From Varibaculum vaginae (GTDB lineage: Bacteria; Actinomycetota; Actinomycetes; Actinomycetales; Actinomycetaceae), in the NCBI RefSeq assembly GCF_900604285.1, contig NZ_UWNY01000001.1, positions 682,001 to 746,000 on the forward strand: DNA of 64,000 nucleotides, in the 5' to 3' direction. The first letter of the stretch is position 1. The number at the start of each line of letters is the position of its first letter. The notes under the pieces are model-generated. The model had not been told where the DNA came from. It saw nothing but the letters and a program-made list of their open reading frames with translations, and made no database searches. This document shows, piece by piece, positions 57,136-64,000 of this stretch. A program made the position numbers and the translations under genes.

Positions 57136-58125
57136 ATGCTGGGCGCTTTACTAATTGCGTTACGTGAAGGTTTGGAGGCTGTCTTAATAGTTTCCATTCT
57201 TTATGCCTATGTAAAGAAAGTTGAGCGTGAAGACGTCCTACCGAAACTATGGCTGGGGATAGCGGTGGGAGCGGTCGTGCCCATGAGTGTAGGTGCCTAC
57301 TTGGTCTGGGGAACCTATACCCTTACTACTCAGGCACAAGAAGCCTTGGGGGGATTTCTTTCTTTGTTTGCAGTCGGCCTCATCACCTGGATGATTTTTT
57401 GGATGGCTGAACATTCCGCAGAAATGACCGCCCGGATGCAATCCCAAGTTAAACAAGCCCTTGCAAAGGGTAGTGGAGCCGGTTGGTCATTGTTTGTAAT
57501 TGCCCTGATTACCGTGGGGCGAGAAGGGCTAGAAACCGCAATTTTCATTTGGCCAATGCTGAAAAATGCTAGTGATAACGAGAACGGTACCAGCCTAGTC
57601 ATGGGGATGCTGCTGGGAATAGCCATTGCTATCGCACTGGGATATCTAATCTACCGAGGGGTTGCCCGCATTAACTTGCGAATATTTTTCGAGGTAACCG
57701 GTTATTTGTTGATCTTTGTAGCCGCCGGGGTTTGCTCTTACGGTTTCCACGATTTACAAGAAGCCGGGGTTATCCCCATGACTGCCCCACTTTTTGATAT
57801 CACCGCTAATATTCCCACCCTGGTTTATAACGGTGGCCTCTACGACTTACTGGTAGCTATTTTCCAATTCTCGCCCAGCCCCACGTCCCTACAGTTCTTT
57901 AGCTGGTTGATTTACCTGGTGGTAGTAGCAACGTTGTTCTATTTTTACAACCGCAACAAAAAACTTGCTCTGGCAGCAAAACCGTCACCGAAAGAAGAGT
58001 CTGCAACCATCAGAGAATCCGCAAGTCGCGTGGAAAATAATAATCAGGTTTCGAGCGTGGCAGATCAGAGCACGGGAGTAGGGGCAGTAGATAACAAGAC
58101 CAAAACGTCAGTTGAAGTAGGCTGA
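57136..58125 (+). CDS. efeU: Iron permease EfeU (FTR1 family)
   Basis: A 329-residue membrane permease with about seven spans. The two FTR1 iron motifs REGLE are found at residues 10-14 and 129-133. The C-terminus after the last span (~275-329) is a soluble, Lys/Glu-rich tail. It forms efeUOB, an iron-import system in which the lipoprotein and a secreted peroxidase help deliver iron. Unlike many strains the permease is not frameshifted. Confidence 0.93.
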   Translation: MLGALLIALREGLEAVLIVSILYAYVKKVEREDVLPKLWLGIAVGAVVPMSVGAYLVWGTYTLTTQAQEALGGFLSLFAVGLITWMIFWMAEHSAEMTARMQSQVKQALAKGSGAGWSLFVIALITVGREGLETAIFIWPMLKNASDNENGTSLVMGMLLGIAIAIALGYLIYRGVARINLRIFFEVTGYLLIFVAAGVCSYGFHDLQEAGVIPMTAPLFDITANIPTLVYNGGLYDLLVAIFQFSPSPTSLQFFSWLIYLVVVATLFYFYNRNKKLALAAKPSPKEESATIRESASRVENNNQVSSVADQSTGVGAVDNKTKTSVEVG

Positions 58126-58188
58126 ACGTTTTTCCCGGGGGCGCGCTCGCGTCCTCGACGCAAAAATGCACATTTAAGGAGACAATTA

Positions 58189-59427
58189 ATGCATATGCGT
58201 AAAATTGCCGTTGCCTTCGTAGGTGCGGCGCTGGCAGTTACCATGACTGGTTGTGTAAAGAACGACAACAGTGCTGCTGGGGAGGGTTCTGCTGGCAGCA
58301 CTAAACCCATCGAGGTGAAAATCGCTGACGACAAGTGCGAACTGTCTACGAACACCGCACCATCAGGCACCATTAAGTTCTCTCTAAATAACGAGGGTCC
58401 GGCTCGTAACGAGTTTGAAGTGTTAGCTAAAGACAAACTGCAGATTATGGGCGAAATGGAGAACCTGGCCGCTGGGGATAAACGGGACTTTACCGTGCAG
58501 CTAGAAGAAGGAACCTACTACACCGCCTGCAAGAAGAATATGGTGGGATCACTAGTGGGATTAAAAGAATTCAAAGTAACCAAGGGCGAAGGTATTAAGA
58601 TCAGCGCTGATGAAAAGAAGTTACATCAGGAAGCGGTCGCTCAATACACCGCTTATGTAAAGGATCAGGCTGGTCAGTTGGTAGCGGTCACCCAAGAGTT
58701 TGTTGATGCTTACAAGGCGGGGGATAACGAAAAAGCTAAGAAGCTCTATCCGCTGGCGCGTATGCACTATGAACGCATCGAGCCCACTGCTGAGTCCTTC
58801 GGTGATTTGGATCCGAAGTTGGATGAGCGGGAAGCTGACTATCAGCAGGCCGACGATGCTGACGGCCGGGAATGGACTGGTTGGCATCGTTTAGAAAAAG
58901 ATCTTTGGACCGATGACAAACTATCTGCTGCCGATCGCACCAAGTTTGCGGATCTACTGATGAAAGACACCCAGGATCTACATAAAGCGGTTTACGCTGC
59001 TGATTTCAAGCTTAAGCTAGATGATATTTCCAATGGTGCTATTGGTTTGCTAGAAGAGGTAGCCACTACCAAGATTACGGGTGAGGAAGAGATTTTCTCG
59101 CACACTGACCTCTATGATTTCCAAGCTAACTTGGAAGGTGCCCGGGTGGCTTACGGCAACGTTCAGGCCTTAGCTCAGAAGAAAGATCCGGAGTTGGCGA
59201 AGAAGATTGATGCCAAAATGAAGGATCTGGAAAACACTATTGCCTCTTATAATCGGGCTAGCGGTGATAACCAGTGGGATTTCCCGCCCTACACCGATAT
59301 TGCGACTGTAGCCATCGGTTTAGAGAAAACTCCTGAGAAGTACACCAAGAAGCAGAAAGAGCTCTCCGATAAGGTAAATGCTCTGCGTGGTCCTTTGGCG
59401 AAGCTGACGGAATCTATCCTGAAATAA
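58189..59427 (+). CDS. efeO: Iron-uptake lipoprotein EfeO
   Basis: A 412-residue lipoprotein: lipobox MTGC with Cys22, then a cupredoxin-like domain (~40-135) and the imelysin-type M75 domain from about 142. The motif HXXE is HRLE at 233-236 in GWHRLEKDLW; HYERIEP lies at 193. AAGGAG precedes the ATG at 58189. It lies 63 bp after efeU and 12 bp before efeB. Confidence 0.94.
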   Translation: MHMRKIAVAFVGAALAVTMTGCVKNDNSAAGEGSAGSTKPIEVKIADDKCELSTNTAPSGTIKFSLNNEGPARNEFEVLAKDKLQIMGEMENLAAGDKRDFTVQLEEGTYYTACKKNMVGSLVGLKEFKVTKGEGIKISADEKKLHQEAVAQYTAYVKDQAGQLVAVTQEFVDAYKAGDNEKAKKLYPLARMHYERIEPTAESFGDLDPKLDEREADYQQADDADGREWTGWHRLEKDLWTDDKLSAADRTKFADLLMKDTQDLHKAVYAADFKLKLDDISNGAIGLLEEVATTKITGEEEIFSHTDLYDFQANLEGARVAYGNVQALAQKKDPELAKKIDAKMKDLENTIASYNRASGDNQWDFPPYTDIATVAIGLEKTPEKYTKKQKELSDKVNALRGPLAKLTESILK

Positions 59428-59439
59428 GGTGAATATTCA

Positions 59440-60804
59440 TTGAGTAAAGACTCTGTTAAGCATCACTCCGAGGAGGTAACCGAAGAAGTTGCCTCCTCGG
59501 GGGAAACCCCAGAAGAAACTGCTTCTACCCGCGGGATTTCCCGGCGCAACGTCCTGATCGGTGGCGGCATTGCTGCGTTAGCCGGTATAGGTATCGGGGG
59601 GATGGGCGGCTTTGCCTACGGTAAATCCAAAGGTGAGGCCGCTGGGGAAGCGGCTGCTGATGTGATGAAGATTTCCTATCCTTTCAGGGGTAAACATCAG
59701 CCAGGAATTCTTACGCCTCAACAGCAGCAGATGATGATGGCGGCTTATGACCTGACCACTGAAAGCCGAGAATTGGTTATTCAATTGCTTAAAGACTGGT
59801 CATTGGCAGCCGAACGCATGATGGCGGGTAATCCGGTAAATGATCCGAAAGTATCCAAGCTGGCACCCCCGGATGATACGGGAGAAGCATATGATCTAGG
59901 TCCGGGCGCCCTCACAATCACCATTGGTTTTGGGGAAAGTTTCTTCCTGAAAGATGGGAAGGATCGCCTGGGGATTGCCGATAGGATGCCCAAGCCTTTA
60001 AAGGGCGGGATTCCGCGGATGGCGGCAGAGAAACTGGATCCGGATCAGTGCTACGGGGACATTGTGGTGCAGGCGTGTTCGGAAGATCCCATGATTTCTA
60101 TGCATGCCATTCATAACCTCAGCCGGCTGGCGTTCGGTACCGCTACGGTTCGCTGGACGCAACTGGGATACGGGCGTACATCCTCTACCTCTACCGGACA
60201 GAAAACTCCTCGCAACCTCTTCGGTTTTAAGGATGGAACTTCTAATATTAAAAAGGAAGATTCTGACGCGGAACTAAATAAGCATCTGTGGATTCAGCCC
60301 GGTGATCCGGGCGGGAAATATTTCGCAGGGGGCAGCTATCTGTGTACCCGTAAAATCAAGCAGATGATGGAAGTTTGGGACGAGCTGGTCTTGCAAGAGC
60401 AAGAAGATACCATCGGTCGCGACAAACTAGAGGGAGCCCCGCAATCTGGGGGTACCGAGTTCACCGATCCTGACTTTGAAAAAAAGGGAGAAGACGGGGA
60501 ACCCCTGATTCCTTTGGATTCGCACTTAGCGATGGTGCATCCCGATCATAACGGGGGAGCCCGGATGCTCAGACGTGGATACAACTATATGGAGGGTACT
60601 GACAGTTTGGGGCGGCTAGAAGGTGGGTTGATGTTCATCGCCTATGTTCGTAACCCGCAAACCAACTTCATACCTATCCTGAAGAGGATGTCTGGGGACG
60701 CCATGACCGAATATTTGCAGCATATTTCCACCAGTATGTGGGTAATGCCGCCCGGTCTGGGGCAGGGAGAAGACTATGTGGGGCAAAAACTCTTTGAAGC
60801 CTAA
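59440..60804 (+). CDS. efeB: Tat-exported DyP-type peroxidase EfeB
   Basis: A 454-residue heme peroxidase, third part of the iron system. The Tat signal is TRGISRRNVLIGG with twin arginines 35-36, then a hydrophobic segment of about 20 residues. The heme-site motif GFKDGTSN lies at about 261-268 and the proximal His is in AMVHPDHNGG. It starts with TTG at 59440 behind AAGGTG. It likely acts outside the cell on heme or to oxidise iron; which reaction is used in vivo is debated. Confidence 0.92.
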   Translation: MSKDSVKHHSEEVTEEVASSGETPEETASTRGISRRNVLIGGGIAALAGIGIGGMGGFAYGKSKGEAAGEAAADVMKISYPFRGKHQPGILTPQQQQMMMAAYDLTTESRELVIQLLKDWSLAAERMMAGNPVNDPKVSKLAPPDDTGEAYDLGPGALTITIGFGESFFLKDGKDRLGIADRMPKPLKGGIPRMAAEKLDPDQCYGDIVVQACSEDPMISMHAIHNLSRLAFGTATVRWTQLGYGRTSSTSTGQKTPRNLFGFKDGTSNIKKEDSDAELNKHLWIQPGDPGGKYFAGGSYLCTRKIKQMMEVWDELVLQEQEDTIGRDKLEGAPQSGGTEFTDPDFEKKGEDGEPLIPLDSHLAMVHPDHNGGARMLRRGYNYMEGTDSLGRLEGGLMFIAYVRNPQTNFIPILKRMSGDAMTEYLQHISTSMWVMPPGLGQGEDYVGQKLFEA

Positions 60805-60852
60805 AGGCTTATCCCTGGAAAAATAGGTTTCCAGATAAAGCGGAAAACTAAA

Positions 60853-60896
60853 GCGGGTCTTGCTGATTATCTTCAGCAAGACCCGCAACTTTTTGT
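60853..60896 (+). terminator. Terminator of efeUOB
   Basis: A perfect 14-bp stem GCGGGTCTTGCTGA / TCAGCAAGACCCGC with loop of six, followed by AACTTTTTG. Confidence 0.9.
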
Positions 60897-61096
60897 GCTG
60901 TCAGGGGTAGCCAAATGAACCCTTCTTATCGCCTTTAGAGGTCGGAAAAACATCTTAATCGCTCTTGTGATCCTGCAAAGTTCAAGGCGCAGCCTCAAAA
61001 TGGGGTTCTCCTTAAGTTTTGAGATTAAGGAAATACAGTTATTTTGGGACGGTATATCGGGTGATAAAACTGATAGCTTTATATAAGGAGGTTCCC

Positions 61097-62338
61097 TTGA
61101 CTAATTTGCTGCTGGCACTGATTTACCTGGCTTTTGTTAGCTTGGGGTTGCCTGACGCTTTGTTGGGTTCAGCCTGGCCAGCAATTTATTCGGATTTTAT
61201 GGTACCAGTTTCCTACGCCGGGATGGTCTCGGTGATTATTTCCCTGGGAACCGTTGCCTCCTCGTTACTATCAGATCGTTTGATTTCCTGGTTAGGCACC
61301 GGAAAAATTACAGTCATTTCGGTGGCGCTAACTGCGGTAGCTATCTTAGGCTTCGGCTTAGCTCCCAATTTTTGGATGCTTTGTATATGCGCGATTCCCT
61401 ATGGATTGGGAGCGGGCAGCATCGATGTGGCATTAAATAACTATGTAGCGCTACATTTCCGAAGTTCCCATATGAATTGGTTGCACTGTTCCTGGGGGAT
61501 TGGTGCTACCATCGGTCCTTATATTATGGGCGCGGCGCTTGCAGGGGGAACTACTTGGAGAGGTGGCTACTGGTATGCCGCCTGTATACAGCTGGGAATA
61601 ACCGCAATATTGTTCCTAAGCTTGCCATTGTGGAAACGTAACGAGTTAACCGACTCGGCCGCTGTCTGCATTGACCATCCTGACCAGATAGTGGAGAATT
61701 CTGAATCTGTAACTGCCCAGGAAATAGCGGAGCCGAAAGATCAGTCTACGCAACCACGATATCTGAAGCTTTCCGAAGTGGTGCAGATTCCGGGAGTGAA
61801 AGCTATGATGGTTTGCTTCTTCTGTTATTCCGCAGTGGAACACACTATCGGGCTGTGGGCAGCAACATACTTGCGGTTGTTTAAAAATATGGATGCGGCG
61901 GAAGCTGCTGCATTTGCCAGCATGGTGTTTTTAGGGATCACCCTGGGGCGTGCGATTAGCGGTTTTTTGGCTATGTGGTACTCAGACCAACAGATGATCC
62001 GTTGGGGAATAATGCTGACAGGTTTGGGGCTAATAATTATGATAATTCCTGGGCCAGCCTCATTGGCAGTGTGCGGGATAATGACGGTTGGGCTTGGGTG
62101 TTCCCCTATTTACCCGGCAATGATTCATTCCACCCCGCAGATTTTTGGGAGGGAGCGCTCGCGGGCAATTACTGGAGTACAAATGTCCTGTTTCTTTGTG
62201 GGAGTCCTTATCATGCCGCCGTTGTTTGGTGTAGTGGCTGATCATTTATCAGTGGGGTTGCTGCCAGTATATTTGAGTATAGCTTTGGGGTTAATGGCGT
62301 TTTTGCAGTATCGTCTGGGGCGAATTGCCAGTGTTTAA
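61097..62338 (+). CDS. MFS transporter, sugar-permease-like
   Basis: A 413-residue membrane protein with about twelve spans of the group of MFS proteins resembling fucose permease (LAFVSLGLPDALLGSAWP at span one, GLGAGSIDVALNNYVALHF in the fourth-fifth). AAGGAGG at 61085-61091 is spaced five bases from TTG at 61097, so that start is chosen over one at 61019. A long soluble linker lies between spans six and seven. It converges with a fructokinase-like gene, so a sugar is a fair guess. Confidence 0.82.
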   Translation: MTNLLLALIYLAFVSLGLPDALLGSAWPAIYSDFMVPVSYAGMVSVIISLGTVASSLLSDRLISWLGTGKITVISVALTAVAILGFGLAPNFWMLCICAIPYGLGAGSIDVALNNYVALHFRSSHMNWLHCSWGIGATIGPYIMGAALAGGTTWRGGYWYAACIQLGITAILFLSLPLWKRNELTDSAAVCIDHPDQIVENSESVTAQEIAEPKDQSTQPRYLKLSEVVQIPGVKAMMVCFFCYSAVEHTIGLWAATYLRLFKNMDAAEAAAFASMVFLGITLGRAISGFLAMWYSDQQMIRWGIMLTGLGLIIMIIPGPASLAVCGIMTVGLGCSPIYPAMIHSTPQIFGRERSRAITGVQMSCFFVGVLIMPPLFGVVADHLSVGLLPVYLSIALGLMAFLQYRLGRIASV

Positions 62339-62423
62339 AACGCTCTAGAAACCATATTCTGCTTCCCGAGGTTAGCACCCCGCAGCCCTGACTGATTGAT
62401 GATAGCGCTTTAGAGGGATCGGT

Positions 62424-63392
62424 TTAGTGGAAGCTAGGATCGCGCTTGTAAACCTTGGCTACCTCTACCTGATTAGGGGCATAGGCTCCTACCTTGCTTA
62501 CGGTGATTCCCGAGGTGACAGTTGCCCGGTATAGAGCGCCCTGGATGTCGCTAAGGCGGGCATTCTGTAACCGCTGCTTGGCCTCTGCAGAGCCTAGCAG
62601 CCCCGCATCCAGAAGCCCGGAAATCAGTCCTGCCATGAAGGAATCTCCGGCTCCCACAGTATCTTTAACCTGGGTGTTTAGGGGGTCAACCGCCAGCATA
62701 TCCCGGTCGTTGGCGCAGAGGGCGTAGGAAGCCCACGGTCCACGGGTTGCGACAACTAGGCCTGGGCCCATAGCTTTCCATTTGTGTAGCACCGACTCTA
62801 GGGGAGTGTCCTTGCCATAAAGCCAAGCGATATCCTCATCGCTGGCTTTGACCACATCGGCTAGGCTGATGAGTTTCTCAATTTTCGGACGCACCTGTTC
62901 GGGGGTGCCCATCAAGGAGGGACGCACATTGGGGTCATAACTGATAGTTCCCTGAATTGCCATGGCCTCCACCGCTTCAAGTACAGCAGACGCACCAGGT
63001 GTCAAAGTGGCAGCGAAACTACCGGTATGTAGGTGGCTGATGCTATCGATCTCCGGTAGGGGTGGGACTTGCCATTCCAAATCGAAAGTGTACGTTGCTT
63101 GTCCATGATTATCGATCTGGGCGTTAGCAATTGGGGTTTTCTGAGCGTTATTACTACCAGATATTACGTGAACTCCTGCGGAAACTAACTTTTCTTCTAG
63201 GGTCTTACCACGCTCGTCTTTGCCCCACCAGGAAGCCAGGGAGGTGGGGTGGCCTAAACTAGCTACTCCGCAAGCCACGTTAAAAACGCTGCCCCCAACT
63301 TTTTCTTCGATGTTTCCTGCCCGTTTAATAACGTCAATCAGGGCTTCTCCTAGGCAAAGTACGGGACGCTCAGTTGATTTCATATCGGTCAT
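62424..63392 (-). CDS. PfkB-family carbohydrate kinase, fructokinase-like
   Basis: A 322-residue kinase. CLGEALIDVIKRAG at the N-terminus and the glycine pair VGGSVFNVACGVASLG with VKDTVGAGDSFMAGLISGLL are the PfkB signatures; the early block with GEALID fits fructokinases. It probably phosphorylates fructose or a related hexose in the cytoplasm. Exact sugar not decided by sequence. Confidence 0.85.
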   Translation of the reverse strand: MTDMKSTERPVLCLGEALIDVIKRAGNIEEKVGGSVFNVACGVASLGHPTSLASWWGKDERGKTLEEKLVSAGVHVISGSNNAQKTPIANAQIDNHGQATYTFDLEWQVPPLPEIDSISHLHTGSFAATLTPGASAVLEAVEAMAIQGTISYDPNVRPSLMGTPEQVRPKIEKLISLADVVKASDEDIAWLYGKDTPLESVLHKWKAMGPGLVVATRGPWASYALCANDRDMLAVDPLNTQVKDTVGAGDSFMAGLISGLLDAGLLGSAEAKQRLQNARLSDIQGALYRATVTSGITVSKVGAYAPNQVEVAKVYKRDPSFH

Positions 63393-63536
63393 GACAATTA
63401 CTCCCCACCTAGTTTCTTTGGCGTCACTTCCAGGAAAATCCCTTTAGATTCCGGCATGACTTTGAGTGCCCACAGCAGCTGGCTACACAAACACAAAAAG
63501 AATGATGGTTGTGAGCAGCTAGCAACTATTCTAAGC

Positions 63537-63577
63537 ACGGTGATCCCGGTAACCTAACAAGTTACCGGGATCACCGT
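63537..63577. terminator. Inverted repeat after the partial gene at the window end
   Basis: A perfect 17-bp stem ACGGTGATCCCGGTAAC and its complement with 7-nt loop. It lies downstream of the minus-strand gene at 63621-64000 and upstream of the minus-strand fructokinase-like gene, so it would mainly end transcription from the former. Confidence 0.75.
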
Positions 63578-63620
63578 TAGCAATCATATGGACTAGGTAG
63601 CAGGGGTTTAGCTCGGATGG

Positions 63621-64000
63621 CTACTTTTGCAATTCGTCAGTGGTAACCATGAAGCCTTCTACGGGCAGCTGGCTGCGGACAATCAATAGATTGTTGGTGT
63701 CTGCAGGAAGGGTATATTCCCAAGTTGCCTCCGCCGGTTTATCTGTTCCGCAGGCCACTTTGGTTAGCTGTCCCTTTCGATCGAAACTGCTTTCATCGCT
63801 GTCCGGAGCAATCCACACTTCGATGGTGGTTGGTTTTACCGTCTGACAATAGAAACCAATTTTAAATTTATTCCCAGCTTTCCAATCGCCATTGTGGTTT
63901 AGATATAGGTTGTAACTCTTGATTTTATCTTTGCTAAAGTTCGCGAAAGTCGGGTCAATGTCAAATGTCTGAATTCCTTTTTTCGCGGCAAATTCTTTAC
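63621..64000 (-). CDS. Hypothetical protein, C-terminal part (start beyond window)
   Basis: The frame is open on the minus strand from the end of the window to a stop at 63621, about 125 residues. Asn/Lys/Thr-rich stretches such as SYNLYLNHNGDWKAG and a single pair of cysteines (FYCQTV, KVACGTD) suggest a secreted or envelope protein; the sequence ends LPVEGFMVTTDELQK. No family is recognised, and the N-terminus that would show a signal peptide or lipobox is outside the window. Confidence 0.65.
   Translation of the reverse strand, partial: KEFAAKKGIQTFDIDPTFANFSKDKIKSYNLYLNHNGDWKAGNKFKIGFYCQTVKPTTIEVWIAPDSDESSFDRKGQLTKVACGTDKPAEATWEYTLPADTNNLLIVRSQLPVEGFMVTTDELQK

Overview
The window reads as chromosome of a Gram-positive actinobacterium of moderate GC (judged by eye as close to 50 %, not computed). 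Family-level clues are actinobacterial forms of RpoA (TTG start), an acidic-tailed L17, the lysC-asd pair, a type B sdhCAB operon, an EfeUOB iron operon behind a DtxR/IdeR-like box, and a sortase-anchored type surface protein. The combination of gene order and base composition suggests Actinomycetaceae (for example a Varibaculum- or Actinomyces-like genus). That placement is inference, since no search could be run.

Layout. 1-4.3 kb: end of the ribosomal region (map, infA, rpmJ, rpsM, rpsK, rpoA, rplQ). 4.3-6 kb: a ROK sugar kinase translationally overlapping truA. 6-12.2 kb: an alpha-galactoside locus (GH36 alpha-galactosidase, ABC binding lipoprotein and two permeases, divergent ROK regulator). 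12.2-22.8 kb: housekeeping genes (rplM-rpsI, coaA, glmM, glmS, nnr, alr, tsaE, tsaB, rimI). 23-26.6 kb: sdhCAB, sitting between rimI and tsaD. 26.8-28.3 kb: a tsaD with a long C-terminal tail of 11-residue amphipathic repeats, partly made by a 99-bp tandem duplication. 28.4-30.2 kb: a THUMP-like methyltransferase and a single-gene groES unit with a CIRCE operator. 30.5-37.5 kb: a myo-inositol locus (transaldolase-like gene, GntR regulator, iolC, aldolase, iolB, iolD). 37.6-40 kb: an aldo/keto reductase and a surface protein whose signal-peptide region is split by two one-base homopolymer shifts. 40.2-45.3 kb: a complete 2-deoxy-D-ribose operon (SorC regulator, deoC, FucP-type permease, DeoX/DUF4432, deoxyribokinase). 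45.3-48.3 kb: an accessory patch with a frameshifted alcohol dehydrogenase, an IS3-like transposase remnant and a DUF3800 gene. 48.3-54.6 kb: tRNA-Ser, SRP RNA, dnaX, recR, lysC, asd. 54.6-64 kb: an LRV/membrane protein, TetR, efeUOB, an MFS transporter, a fructokinase-like gene and the end of a hypothetical gene.

Functionally the accessory genes describe a heterotroph that scavenges host or microbial sugars (alpha-galactosides, inositol, deoxyribose, probably fructose) and iron. The most unusual observations are the TsaD-repeat fusion, the deoxyribose operon with a 16-bp palindrome in front of deoC, the two homopolymer shifts that silence the surface protein's signal peptide, and tandem hairpins between rpmJ and rpsM. 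I found no CRISPR array, prophage or intact insertion sequence.
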